From NCBI RefSeq assembly GCF_034006335.1, contig NZ_JAWDIQ010000001.1: 64,000 nt of DNA; one strand, given 5' to 3'. Positions 10,586 through 19,450 of the stretch are shown one piece after another. This stretch comes from Paracerasibacillus soli. Lineage in GTDB: Bacteria; Bacillota; Bacilli; Bacillales; Amphibacillaceae. The notes beneath the pieces were generated by a model, which was not told the origin of the DNA, searched no databases, and worked only from the letters and a program-made list of their open reading frames with translations. Positions within the stretch are counted from its first letter, which is position 1, and every line of letters starts with the position of its first letter. A program made the position numbers and the translations under genes.

Positions 10586-10923
10586 CGTGATCCCTCATTT
10601 CCACATCTGTTCCTAGGTTATTGTACGCAATACAATTAAAATGGTGTAGGCTTTATTTCCCGGGTAACCGCATATATCCGCAAGTTACGGCATGTCTTTG
10701 TCGAAATAGGACGAATACATGTAAAAGGCATGTACATGGTAATGCTATAATGCTTCGTTCTCAGTGGCATTTAATGTTGATTCCTTTGATGAATGAAGTT
10801 TTCGGGAATTAGATGGCCTGCAACGGGATATAGAGAAACGATATAAAATTTGTTAACAAATAAATAAAAGTCGTGATTAAAAAAGAAATCTCGAAGCAAT
10901 GGTTAGCCTCATTACTTCGAGAT
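10586..10923. other. Gene-free stretch of about 340 bp
   Basis: No convincing gene. One short plus-strand open frame (10621-10812) has no ribosome site and no recognisable protein pattern. GTAAC/GTTAC and ATGTACAT short inverted repeats occur near 10665-10740. The right end holds the yozE terminator. Nothing else is recognised. Confidence 0.4.
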
Positions 10924-10925
10924 TT
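10879..10925 (-). terminator. Terminator of the yozE/tat cluster
   Basis: Perfect 11-bp stem AAATCTCGAAG / CTTCGAGATTT followed on the minus strand by CTTTTTT. It overlaps the yozE stop codon. Confidence 0.85.
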
Positions 10926-11151
10926 ATCTGTCTTTCAATTCTGTTAGCTGATAAGCCGTCCATAATTCATCAAAAATGAGCAATGCATTTGGGAAAGGAC
11001 TGTATAATTCCAAATAATTACTTAGTTCATCGTAGGACACCGAGTGCTTAGGAAAGTTTTGGTCTTGAAAAATCCAATCAGCTAATCGACTTTCGTCATC
11101 AGGGACATTTTTGCCCCGATATGTCAGGGAAAAATGATAGAATGATCGCAT
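10924..11151 (-). CDS. yozE: YozE-family SAM-like small protein
   Basis: A 75-residue protein, MRSFYHFSLTYRGKN at the start, with FPKHSVSYDELSNYLE in the middle. These match the YozE family, a sterile-alpha-motif-like helical fold of unknown function widespread in Bacillales. It follows tatC with no gap (stop of tatC at 11152) and ends in a strong terminator, so it is probably the last gene of that unit. Confidence 0.85.
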   Translation of the reverse strand: MRSFYHFSLTYRGKNVPDDESRLADWIFQDQNFPKHSVSYDELSNYLELYSPFPNALLIFDELWTAYQLTELKDR

Positions 11152-11925
11152 TTACTCCACCCCACTTTGAACAGAGTCTGACTTCATAAACATCTCGTGT
11201 TTTCGTAATTTCTTCTTATAAACAAAAGAACATAGTTGAATACTAATTTCATATAAAATAATGAGCGGTATCGCCACAACAATTTGTAAGATGAAATCAG
11301 GCGGTGTAACAACAGCTCCGATAATGACTAAAACAAAATAAGCATATTTCCGTGTCTTTTTCATGAATTGTGGCGTTAATATCCCTAATTGAGTTAAAAA
11401 CATCGAAACAATTGGAATTTCAAATAATATAGCAAATGGTAATGTCACACGAAACAGAAAGCGAAAATAATTATCGACTGTAAAAATAATCGTAAACATA
11501 CCATCATTTAACGTTAACAAGAATGGTAAAATTAATTTTACAAATATGATGTATCCAAAAACAAGCCCGGAAATAAATAAAATAAACAGGGCCGGAATAT
11601 AAGCTAGCGAAGCTTTCCGTTCATTAGTAGTCAGCCCTGGTCGGATAAATAGCCAAAGCTGTAAACTTAGTATCGGTATTGTACCTACAATTGCCACAAT
11701 AGATGCTAATGTAAAATAAATCCAAATGATATCACCTGGGCTAGTTGTTGCCAGTGTAAAAGATATATCTTTTTCAAAAAACGAATAAATATCTTTTACA
11801 TAAACAAATCCTAATGCGAAAAAAACAACAAAAAAGATCCCCGTTACAATAAGACGATTTCTCAATTCTGCTAAATGATCAGTGAAATTCATCTCTTTTT
11901 TTACGGTACGCTTCTTTTTACTCAA
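11152..11925 (-). CDS. tatC: Twin-arginine translocase subunit TatC
   Basis: Core receptor of the Tat pathway, which exports folded proteins carrying an RR signal. Six hydrophobic segments are visible, and the family motif NFTDHLAELRNRL stands before the first. I choose a TTG start (MSKKKRTVKKEMNFTDHL, 257 aa): AGGAGTG lies 6 bp upstream, while the longer ATG frame reads through a terminator hairpin. Located downstream of two tatA genes. A likely substrate in this window is the Rieske protein QcrA. Confidence 0.94.
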   Translation of the reverse strand: MSKKKRTVKKEMNFTDHLAELRNRLIVTGIFFVVFFALGFVYVKDIYSFFEKDISFTLATTSPGDIIWIYFTLASIVAIVGTIPILSLQLWLFIRPGLTTNERKASLAYIPALFILFISGLVFGYIIFVKLILPFLLTLNDGMFTIIFTVDNYFRFLFRVTLPFAILFEIPIVSMFLTQLGILTPQFMKKTRKYAYFVLVIIGAVVTPPDFILQIVVAIPLIILYEISIQLCSFVYKKKLRKHEMFMKSDSVQSGVE

Positions 11926-11945
11926 TTTGTTCACTCCTATCAAAC

Positions 11946-11982
11946 AAAAAGAAGGTGCAGGTATACGATTCCTACACCTTCT
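11946..11982 (-). terminator. Hairpin terminator between tatA and tatC
   Basis: Stem AGAAGGTG-AGG / CCT-CACCTTCT followed on the minus strand by CTTTTTG. It lies after the second tatA and immediately before the tatC ribosome site, so it could lower tatC relative to tatA expression. Confidence 0.75.
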
Positions 11983-12052
11983 ATCGGTGTTCATTCTTAT
12001 ACTTATGTAGATGGAGTTTAAAATCTACATTGGACTCCAACCTGCAAATAGA

Positions 12053-12229
12053 TTATTTTTGTTCGTGTTTACCGTTATCATCATCAACAATGTCTTTTGT
12101 TGCGTTTTTAAATTCCTTTAATGAACTACCGAAAGCCTTCCCAATTTCAGGTAGTTTTGAAGGACCAAATATAACTAAAGCTAAAATTAAAATTAATAAG
12201 AGCCCAGGAAATCCAATATTACTCAACAT
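12053..12229 (-). CDS. tatA: Twin-arginine translocase subunit TatA (second copy)
   Basis: A 58-residue protein. An N-terminal membrane helix (NIGFPGLLLILILALVIFGP) is followed by the TatA hinge FGPSKLPEIGKAFG, an amphipathic helix and a short charged tail. TatA subunits assemble the transport pore with TatC. GGAGTGA lies 6 bp before the ATG. It lies 20 bp downstream of another tatA and is closely related to it through the first 40 residues, so the pair probably arose by tandem duplication. Confidence 0.92.
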   Translation of the reverse strand: MLSNIGFPGLLLILILALVIFGPSKLPEIGKAFGSSLKEFKNATKDIVDDDNGKHEQK

Positions 12230-12249
12230 TGACTATCACTCCGAATAAC

Positions 12250-12450
12250 TTATTTACTATCTTTTATTATTTTTTTCACATCATTTATTTCTTCCGTTAC
12301 ATTGCCCGTTAATTCTTTTGTAGACTTTTTAAATTCTTTTAATGTTTGTCCAGCTGCTTTCCCAATTTCAGGCAACTTAGAAGGACCGAATATAATTAGT
12401 GCAACAATCAAAATTAAAACCAAACCAGGTATTCCAATATTTGCGAACAT
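12250..12450 (-). CDS. tatA: Twin-arginine translocase subunit TatA (first copy)
   Basis: A 66-residue TatA: membrane helix NIGIPGLVLILIVALIIFGP, hinge FGPSKLPEIGKAAGQ, amphipathic helix KEFKKSTKEL and a Lys-rich tail. First gene of the tatA-tatA-tatC-yozE run. Having two TatA proteins with one TatC differs from the paired tatAC operons of B. subtilis. It may supply excess pore subunit or a subtly different TatA. Confidence 0.93.
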   Translation of the reverse strand: MFANIGIPGLVLILIVALIIFGPSKLPEIGKAAGQTLKEFKKSTKELTGNVTEEINDVKKIIKDSK

Positions 12451-12545
12451 CTTTCATACACCCTTCTCATAATGTAGTTTTTTAAACGTGTATGTATTAT
12501 GCTTTGTGACACCAGTTTATCATGATTTACAACATCTCCACAAGT

Positions 12546-13124
12546 TTAAAATGTTTTAGCCCTTATGTAATCAGTTGGATTATTCATATTAAAGAAGTGT
12601 CTGTCTAATAAATCAGTTGAAAATGGATGAAAATCTTGAACATATTTAACATTTATATGTTGAAAAAAGCTTTTTACACGTCGCTCATTCTTGTCCAATT
12701 GACCTTGTATTGCTAGCAAAGTTCGTTTATGATAAATAGCTGACAATGGATGTATTTGTTTATTGTAAACAGGTACTACCGCATCAAACTTTTCTAATTG
12801 CGCAATTAAGAAATCATATACTTGTTCACTAATAAATGGCGTATCACAAGCTGAGAAAACAAACACGTCAGCATCTACATGATAAAGAACGGATTCAATG
12901 CCTGCAAGCGGGCCTTTATCTACGTAGCGATCTGCAAACATTGGTATTTGCATAAATTGATAGGTAGAAAAATCATTCGTGCTTAATACGACGTGATCAC
13001 AGATCTTTTCAAGTACTCCATTAACATGTTCAATCACTTTTTTACCGTGTATATTTAATAATGATTTATTTCTCCCCATTCGAGTGGACTTTCCCCCACA
13101 CAAAATGGCACCATATGTTTTCAT
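12546..13124 (-). CDS. mobA: Molybdenum cofactor guanylyltransferase
   Basis: Transfers GMP to molybdopterin to form the bis-MGD cofactor that NarG needs. The nucleotidyltransferase signature GAILCGGKSTRMGRNK is at residues 5-20, the Mg-binding FSACDTPF lies near residue 95, and GPLAGIES is also present. 192 residues is normal. GAGGAG precedes the ATG. It stands between the tat genes and folA, about 4.6 kb from narG. Frame intact. Confidence 0.93.
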   Translation of the reverse strand: MKTYGAILCGGKSTRMGRNKSLLNIHGKKVIEHVNGVLEKICDHVVLSTNDFSTYQFMQIPMFADRYVDKGPLAGIESVLYHVDADVFVFSACDTPFISEQVYDFLIAQLEKFDAVVPVYNKQIHPLSAIYHKRTLLAIQGQLDKNERRVKSFFQHINVKYVQDFHPFSTDLLDRHFFNMNNPTDYIRAKTF

Positions 13125-13138
13125 ATTATCTCCTCGAT

Positions 13139-13636
13139 TCAGCGACTGATTCGATCATATTGAAAAAAATAATAGGTGTAAGGATTTTTATCATCTTTTA
13201 TCCCTTTTTCCTGCTTCGTTATTTTCCAATCTTCTTTATTATAAGCAGGAAAAAATGTGTCTCCATCAAATACTTCATCAATTTTTGTAATATACATGCG
13301 ATCTGCGTAAGGTAATACTTGGTCAAAAATATGACCGCCACCAATCACAAAGTATTCTTCGGTTGGATTTTCTTTATTCCAACTTTTTAACGTATCTAAC
13401 TGATGTATAACTTCTACTTCATCGGGAAATTGAACATCTTTTGAGCGCGTAAGTACAACATTTCTACGATTAGGTAAAGGTTTTCCGATTGAATCATACG
13501 TTTTTCTTCCCATCACAATCGTATGTCCAGTCGTTAATGTTTTAAAAAATTTCAAGTCATTTGGAAGATGCCATGGCATGCCATTATTTAAACCAATGAC
13601 ATGGTTTTGCCCCATAGCAACGAGTAAAGATATCAT
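13139..13636 (-). CDS. folA: Dihydrofolate reductase
   Basis: Reduces dihydrofolate to tetrahydrofolate with NADPH, recycling the product of ThyA. Motifs: VAMGQNHVIGLNN, PWHLPNDLKFFK with the catalytic Asp at residue 27, and the NADPH loop VMGRKTYDSIGKPLP. The start at MISLLVAMG is chosen because GAGAGG lies 8 bp upstream, giving 165 residues. It follows thyA by 25 bp, the usual thyA-folA pair. Confidence 0.95.
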   Translation of the reverse strand: MISLLVAMGQNHVIGLNNGMPWHLPNDLKFFKTLTTGHTIVMGRKTYDSIGKPLPNRRNVVLTRSKDVQFPDEVEVIHQLDTLKSWNKENPTEEYFVIGGGHIFDQVLPYADRMYITKIDEVFDGDTFFPAYNKEDWKITKQEKGIKDDKNPYTYYFFQYDRISR

Positions 13637-13661
13637 GTTGTTGTCCTCTCTTCTAAAGTAA

Positions 13662-14618
13662 TTAAACTGCAATTGGAGCTTTTATTGTAGGATGTGGATC
13701 ATATCCTTCGATTATTATATCATCTAAATCAAAGTCAAAAATAGATAATTTCTTTTGATTCAATTTCAGTGTTGGAAATGGTTTTGGTTTCCGTTGTAGC
13801 TGCTCTTCTACTTGTTCCAAATGAGTTAAGTAAATATGCGCATCTCCAAATGTATGAATAAATTCGCCAACTTCTAAATTACATTCATGGGCAATTAAAT
13901 GTGTTAATAATGCGTAGCTAGCTATATTAAACGGTACTCCCAAAAATATATCTGCACTACGTTGATATAGTTGACAAGATAATTTACCATCGGCTACATA
14001 AAATTGAAAGAAAGCGTGGCATGGTGGCAAAGCCATTGATGGAATATCTTCTGGATTCCATGCCGTCACAATATGCCGACGATAATTGGGTTTGTTTTAA
14101 TAGATTGTATTACATCTTGAATTTGATCAATCATCTGGTTTTCTTGATGTTTTCCATGCACGCCACTGTTTTCCATATACAAAACCTAAGTCACCAAATT
14201 CAGTTGCGAACTCATCATCTTGTAATATCTTCTCTTTAAACGTTGTCATTTGTTCATCATAGACTTTTTTAAATGATGGATCTTTAAGACTGCGATTCCC
14301 AAAGTCTGTCATGTCGGGACCTATATATTTTTCGCTTTCAACCCATTTTTTAAAAGCCCATTCATTCCATATATTATTATTATGTTGTAATAAGTAACGT
14401 ATGTTTGTATCTCCTTTTAAAAACCAAAGTAATTCGCTTGCTACAAGTCGGAAAGGTACTCGTTTTGTTGTTAGTAATGGGAATCCTTTTTGTAAGTCAA
14501 AACGATATTGGTATCCAAAAATTGACAATGTTCCAGTGTTCGTCCGATCATTTTTCTCAGTACCATGTGTTAATACGTGTTTACATAAGTCTAAATATGC
14601 TTCTTCACCTGTATACAT
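13662..14618 (-). CDS. thyA: Thymidylate synthase, frame broken
   Basis: Methylates dUMP to dTMP using methylenetetrahydrofolate. Seen: DRTNTGTLSIFGYQ, FPLLTTK, the catalytic cysteine in PPCHAFFQFY, then QRSADIFLGVPFNIASYA and the end EGYDPHP.IKAP. Two compensating breaks lie near 14139 (one A too many after WKTSR) and 14086 (one A too few before RRHIVTAWNP). Net frame is preserved, giving 318 residues, the long ThyA type. AGGAGTG precedes the ATG. Probably intact in the organism. Confidence 0.93.
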
Positions 14619-14639
14619 TTAAAATATAACACTCCTAAC

Positions 14640-15020
14640 AGTAGTTATTCTCGTATTCATTGTATCATACAAACATATACTTTTCGCATTGTTCTTTTCG
14701 GACAATTCATTTACAAAGTAGATCAAAACTGTTCAGTAGTGAAAACTTGCCTCACTAATATCGCTCCGGAAAAACACTGCGCTTTCCGCGGGCAACGCCT
14801 CAACTTCCGACGTACATGAGTACTAGTGCAGGTGTTGCAACAGGACGTTGCGCAATTAACCTGCCTCGGAAGCAAAAGACGGCTTTTTTAGAAAAAAACT
14901 TCAACTCCTAAGTATACCGAAACAAGTTTGTAACACAAACGTAACCATAAGTAAAACATAAAACAATAAAACCAGCCATAAATTATGGTTAAAGGCTAAC
15001 AAGGAAAGGAGATTAAAACG
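14640..15020. other. Long intergenic gap upstream of the NlpC/P60 gene
   Basis: About 380 bp without a gene. The centre is a GC-rich block listed separately; the last 110 bp is AT-rich and should hold the promoter of the following gene. No small open frame with a ribosome site was found. Confidence 0.5.
14762..14892. repeat. GC-rich intergenic repeat-like element
   Basis: A block clearly richer in G and C than its AT-rich flanks. It contains GCGCTTTCCGCGGGC, an inverted pair CTTCCGA (14804-14810) / TCGGAAG (14866-14872) and the palindrome TGTTGCAACA. The phrase GCTTTCCGCGGGC recalls a family of intergenic repeats I have seen in Bacillus-group genomes, but this copy is diverged and no second copy occurs in the window. 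Confidence 0.45.
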
Positions 15021-16037
15021 ATGAATGGGACGCTTAATCAAATTGCTAAACATTCGTTTCTTTACGGATTCGTCCTCAGTCAACCGTTTTCCTTTAATGT
15101 CAATGCATATCCAATACTAGAAAACAAAGAATTACTAGAAAAAGGACACCTCGAATATGGTGAACATAGTGAAAGTGTGCAAACATTACAACTAAAACTA
15201 AAGAAATTATCTTATTATGATGATGATCTTGACGGGGATTTTGGTATATTAACAGAACATTCGGTAAAACAGTTTCAAAAAGATCATCAAATAGATGTGT
15301 CTGGGCAAGCAGATGCACAAACTATTTTTTCCTTAATTGATGCTGAAAGAAAGAGAAATGTAAAGAAAATAGAACAATTGACAGGAAGCGTAACACCCGG
15401 TACTCATAGCAAAGAGGTAAAAATTGTTCAAGAGGCATTACAATATTTCGGTTATTATGAAGGTGAAATTGACGGCATATATGGTCCATTGACAGAAAAA
15501 GCATTAGCCATTGCCGAAGAAGAGCATCAAATTGAACTAAAGTTTGAAGTGACGAAAACATCGCTAGAAACGATGTATGAAAATGATGAAAAAGAACAAG
15601 AAAAAGCAAGCCAAACAAATCATTACAAAAACAAAAGATAAGAAGCAAGCCGAACCCAAAAATGTAAAAGTTAAGTCATCCAATCCTGCCGGTCTTACGC
15701 AAGTTGCTCACTCGTTAGTTGGTATTCCTTATGTTTGGGGTGGAACAACAGAACAAGGATTTGACTGCAGTGGTTTTATTCAATATGTCTTTGCATCACA
15801 AAATGTGCAGCTACCAAGAACAGTGAGTGATATGTGGAATTTTACAACGCCTGTTTCAACACCGTCCGTCGGCGATATTATTTTCTTTCAAACGTATAAA
15901 CCTGGTCCGTCTCATGCTGGTATTTATATGGGGATGGTAAGTTTATTCATGCTGGAGAATCCCGTGGCGTTGAAGTGAGCGAACTTGAAAATAGTTATTG
16001 GAAACAGCGATACTTAGGTGCTAAACGTGTAAATTAA
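15021..16037 (+). CDS. NlpC/P60 cell-wall hydrolase with two peptidoglycan-binding domains, frame broken
   Basis: Restored protein of about 338 residues. It has a weak N-terminal export segment and two PG_binding_1 repeats (SVQTLQLKLKKLSYYDDDLDG..; KIVQEALQYFGYYEGEIDG..). A Lys-rich linker leads to an NlpC/P60 domain with catalytic Cys in GFDCSGFIQY and His in SHAGIYMG. The family cleaves D-Glu-diaminopimelate-type peptide links in peptidoglycan. Breaks: near 15604 (one A too many in the Lys-rich linker) and 15930-15933 (G4 where G5 is expected). Net frame is kept. AAAGGAGA precedes the ATG. Confidence 0.85.
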
Positions 16038-16043
16038 CAAACT

Positions 16044-16084
16044 AAAATCAGAAGTGTGTTGTCGTCGCTTCTGATTTTATTTGT
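16044..16084 (+). terminator. Terminator after the NlpC/P60 gene
   Basis: Perfect 11-bp stem AAAATCAGAAG / CTTCTGATTTT followed by ATTTGTT, just after the stop codon. Confidence 0.8.
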
Positions 16085-16143
16085 TATAACAGTCATATTC
16101 TACTTTATTTGGTAAATACTAGACATATCTATCAAAAAGGAGC

Positions 16144-16517
16144 ATGAGATATGTCTGGACTGGTGTATTAAAATTAATTGTTACACCAATCGGTATTTTA
16201 GTATCTTCTTGGATTTTCCCAAATGTATATTTCTCTCGGTGGTATCAGCCTATACTGTTAGGTATAGTCGCGGCCATTATAGGATATATGTTGGAAATCG
16301 TCATGTTACGTAAAGATACAAATATATTAAGTACTTTATTAGATTTTCTTGTAACCGCAGCAATTGTTTACTTTGGTGCAATTATATTCTTAGGTACTTC
16401 AGTGACATTTTGGGTGCTGTTTTAACAGGAATCGTAATTGCTATTGCTGAATATTTCCAACATGCATGGCTATTACGTAGTGGGCGTGTGCGGAATGATT
16501 CTTTTGCTAACAGATAG
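16144..16517 (+). CDS. DUF2512 (YndM-like) membrane protein, frame broken
   Basis: A small membrane protein of about 122 residues with four hydrophobic segments and the conserved SWIFPNVYFSRWYQPILLG and EYFQHAWLLRSG stretches of DUF2512. Function unknown. One break lies at 16412-16414 (GGG where GGGG is expected, FW/GAVLTG). The start is uncertain: AAAGGAG is only 2 bp from the ATG at 16144, while the ATG at 16151 (MSGLV) is better spaced but in another frame, hinting at a second indel within the first ten codons. Confidence 0.7.
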
Positions 16518-16537
16518 TATACTGTTAAATACAGTTC

Positions 16538-16586
16538 AATCAAAGCAAACAAGTACGTTATGGCTACTTGCTTGCTTTGATTTCTT
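16538..16586. terminator. Bidirectional terminator
   Basis: Long stem AATCAAAGCAA-CAAGTA / TACTTG-TTGCTTTGATT followed by TTCTTATT, between converging DUF2512 and HD-domain genes. Confidence 0.85.
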
Positions 16587-17192
16587 ATTCTGAAAAATTC
16601 CATTCACTTAGGAATTGTTTCAGATAATTTTCCATAAATGCATGACGTTGTTCTGCAATACCGCGGGCACTTCTAGTGTGCATGACATCACGCAACTTTA
16701 ATAATTTGTCCGAAAAATGCCTAAGTGATGAATTGTTTGTTTCATTGCTATCATATAGTCGTTGACCTTTTGCTCCACCATATGCAAAAGTTCGAGCAAT
16801 ACCAATGGCCCCTATTGCATCTAAACGGTCAGCATCTTGAACGATTTTTCCTTCCAATGTATCTGGTATCCTTTTTCCTTTCGTAAAAGACACGCTATCT
16901 ATTATTGAAAGGATTGTATTTATTTCAATAGATGTAAACGAAAGTGTACGTAAAAATTGTTGTAGTTCTTCTTTTACCACATCAGGTTGATCAAACAGCT
17001 TATGATCCCCTACATCATGTAACCATGCAGCAACCTCACATAAGTATGAATCTGCGCCTTCTTCTCCGCAATATAGACTGCTAGTTGCGCTACTCGTTGC
17101 ATATGTTCAACATCATGTCCAGTCGTATCGTGTAGAAATAAATCCTTTACATATGTCTTGATTTCCTGTATTTGCCTGATTGCATCCATCAA
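16585..17192 (-). CDS. HD-domain phosphohydrolase (YpgQ/YedJ-like), frame broken
   Basis: About 202 residues. Metal-binding HD pattern: GHDVEHMQRV, then AAWLHDVGDHK (the HD pair) and KIVQDADRLDAIGAIGIART (the distal Asp). The family contains metal-dependent phosphohydrolases, some acting on nucleotides; substrate here is unknown. One break near 17061 (a G missing between AEK and EGADSYLCEV). The start overlaps the fhs stop by 4 bp, so the two are co-transcribed. Confidence 0.85.
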
Positions 17193-18859
17193 AATAACCC
17201 TACGATTTTACCATTTTCTTTCACGTCCATATTTAAAGCTGCTGGTTTTTTAGGGAGACCTGGCATTGTCATAACGTCACCAGTTAACACAACAATAAAA
17301 CCTGCGCCGATAGAAGGACGTAATTCACGAATAGATATAATGAAATCTTGTGGGCGACCAACCATTTTGGGATCATCCGACAAAGAATATTGTGTTTTCG
17401 CCATACATACTGGAAGATTCCCCCAACCTTGTGTTTCATAAAAGGCGATTTGTTGTTTAGCTTGATTTGTTAGAGAGATATCCTTTGCTCCATATACAGT
17501 TTGGGCGATTTTTCTAATCTTTGTTTCTAATGAATCATCAAGTTCGTAAAGATGTTTAAATGATTGGTTACCGGCACTTGCCTTCTCCACTACTTTTTCA
17601 GCTAAATTAATCCCCCCTTCTCCACCTTTTGCCCAAACATCTGTTAAAGCTACGTCGATATGACGACTTTCACACCATTTTTCAATATATGCGGTTTCAC
17701 TTGGTGTGTCTGTTGGGAATTTATTAATAGCGACAACAAAAGGTAACCCAAATGTTTCTATTGTTTCAATATGTTTTGCTAAATTTTCCATGCCCTCAGC
17801 TAATGCTGCAACATTTTCATTCGTTAAATCACCTTTGGAAACCCCACCATGCATCTTCAATGCGCGGACAGTTGCAACAATTACAACTGCATCGGGTTTA
17901 AAATTACCAGCACGTGACTTAATATTCAAGAATTTTTCCGCGCCTAAGTCTGCGCCAAATCCCGCCTCAGTGATAACATAATCTCCAAGTTTTGCGGCGG
18001 TTTTGGTTGCCATAATACTATTACAACCATGTGCAATATTAGCAAAAGGTCCACCGTGAATTATCGCAGGAGTGTTTTCAATTGTCTGCACTAAATTTGG
18101 TTTAATTGCATCTTTTAATAGAACTGTTAATGCTCCTTCTGCTTCAAGATCCTTTACGGTTATAGGTGTTTCATCGTATGTGTAACCAATAACAATGCGA
18201 GCGATTTTCTCTTTTAAATCTTGTAGATCATTTGCCAAACAAAGAATGGCCATAATTTCTGAGGCAACTGTAATATTAAAACCATCTTCTCGTGGCACAC
18301 CTCTTTTCGGCCCACCAAGACCTACAACGACTTGTCTTAACGCTCGATCATTCATATCCATTACTCGTTTCCATACAATCCTGCGTGGATCAATGTGTAA
18401 TGCATTTCCTTGTTGGATATGATTATCAATTAATGCGGCTAATGCATTGTTAGCAGTTGTAATGGCGTGCAAATCACCGGTAAAGTGTAAATTAATATCT
18501 TCCATTGGTAATACTTGAGAATATCCACCACCCGCTGCCCCACCTTTAATTCCCATAACTGGTCCTAATGAAGGTTCCCGTAGCGCAATGACTGTCTTTT
18601 TGCCGATTTTATTCATTGCTTGGCCTAAGCCAACTGTAACAGTAGACTTTCCTTCACCCGCAGGAGTTGGATTGATAGAAGTTACTAGAATAATCTTTCC
18701 GTCTTTATGATGATGAAGTTTACTTAAGAGTTTATCTGATAACTTTGCTTTTGTATGTCCATATGGTTCCCAATCCTCTTCTGACAACCCTAAACTCCCT
18801 GCAATTTCATGAATCGGCTTTAAAGATGCTTCTTGTGCAATTTCAATATCTGTTTTCAA
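17189..18859 (-). CDS. fhs: Formate-tetrahydrofolate ligase
   Basis: ATP-dependent synthesis of 10-formyl-tetrahydrofolate from formate, feeding purine synthesis and one-carbon metabolism. 556 residues, full length and intact. The P-loop TPAGEGKSTVTVGL lies near residues 64-77, followed by the family blocks REPSLGPVMGIKGGAAGGGY and NIAHGCNS. Starts at TTG with GGGAG upstream. Together with folA/thyA it makes a folate theme in this 5 kb, though not one operon. Confidence 0.97.
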   Translation of the reverse strand: MKTDIEIAQEASLKPIHEIAGSLGLSEEDWEPYGHTKAKLSDKLLSKLHHHKDGKIILVTSINPTPAGEGKSTVTVGLGQAMNKIGKKTVIALREPSLGPVMGIKGGAAGGGYSQVLPMEDINLHFTGDLHAITTANNALAALIDNHIQQGNALHIDPRRIVWKRVMDMNDRALRQVVVGLGGPKRGVPREDGFNITVASEIMAILCLANDLQDLKEKIARIVIGYTYDETPITVKDLEAEGALTVLLKDAIKPNLVQTIENTPAIIHGGPFANIAHGCNSIMATKTAAKLGDYVITEAGFGADLGAEKFLNIKSRAGNFKPDAVVIVATVRALKMHGGVSKGDLTNENVAALAEGMENLAKHIETIETFGLPFVVAINKFPTDTPSETAYIEKWCESRHIDVALTDVWAKGGEGGINLAEKVVEKASAGNQSFKHLYELDDSLETKIRKIAQTVYGAKDISLTNQAKQQIAFYETQGWGNLPVCMAKTQYSLSDDPKMVGRPQDFIISIRELRPSIGAGFIVVLTGDVMTMPGLPKKPAALNMDVKENGKIVGLF

Positions 18860-19162
18860 ATTAGCCTACTCCCTTTCTACAGTGATGTGCTTTATCTTTC
18901 TTTCTATTCATATTGTAACAAAATTTGCAATATATCTCTCCATAAAACGCTTACAATTTCCAAGGCGATTAGCAAAATAATAGGCCAATGCCTTGACCCA
19001 CAAGACAAAATGCGCTATATTTAACACAAGCAAAGAGGCATGTTGCACATGAAATATAAATAACATAAACAAAGATATCGTTATTACTTTTCATACAATT
19101 TGCTTACTTTGTAATTCACACACGTTTTACGTGCAAGGAAGCTTTTAGGAGGAATTATTCAC
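18860..19162. other. Intergenic gap between fhs and the cold-shock gene
   Basis: About 300 bp holding the divergent promoters. A cre-like motif (listed separately) lies upstream of fhs. The final 100 bp forms the untranslated leader of the csp gene, with a CACGT/ACGTG pair near 19120-19133 and a strong AGGAGGA ribosome site. Confidence 0.4.
18942..18955 (-). promoter_or_regulatory. Possible cre (CcpA) site upstream of fhs
   Basis: On the minus strand TGTAAGCGTTTTAT resembles the catabolite-responsive element consensus TGWAANCGNTNWCA with two mismatches at the 3' end. It lies about 85 bp upstream of the fhs start. A chance match is possible. Confidence 0.3.
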
Positions 19163-19363
19163 ATGGAAAACGGAGTAGTAAAATGGTTTAACGCAGAAAA
19201 AGGTTATGGTTTTATTCAAGCTGAAGAGGGTAATGACGTATTCGTACATTATTCAGCAATTCAAGGTGAAGGTTTTAAAACACTTGAAGAAGGCGAAGAA
19301 GTTACATTCGAAATTGTTGAAGGCGAACGTGGACCTCAAGCAGCAAACGTTACAAAAAAGTAA
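19163..19363 (+). CDS. cspB: Cold-shock protein
   Basis: A 66-residue single OB-fold RNA chaperone of the CspA/CspB family. RNP1 is KGYGFI at residues 16-21 and RNP2 is VFVHY at residues 28-32; it begins with the usual MENGVVKWFNAEKG. AGGAGGA precedes the ATG. Ends in a clear terminator, so it is monocistronic. Whether it equals cspB or cspD of B. subtilis cannot be decided from this sequence. Confidence 0.93.
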   Translation: MENGVVKWFNAEKGYGFIQAEEGNDVFVHYSAIQGEGFKTLEEGEEVTFEIVEGERGPQAANVTKK

Positions 19364-19381
19364 GCCTTTTATAAAATGCTT

Positions 19382-19410
19382 AAGCGGTAATCACTTGATT
19401 ACCGCTTTTT
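19382..19410 (+). terminator. Terminator of the cold-shock gene
   Basis: Perfect 12-bp stem AAGCGGTAATCA / TGATTACCGCTT with a 2-base loop followed by TTT. Confidence 0.9.
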
Positions 19411-19450
19411 CTGTCTTCTTAACTTTAGTATTATCTGAAGTTACAATCAG

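Noticed and set aside
10621..10812. Plus-strand open frame of 63 codons between yqfQ and yozE
   Set aside because: No ribosome site, no recognisable protein pattern, and codon use unlike the neighbours.
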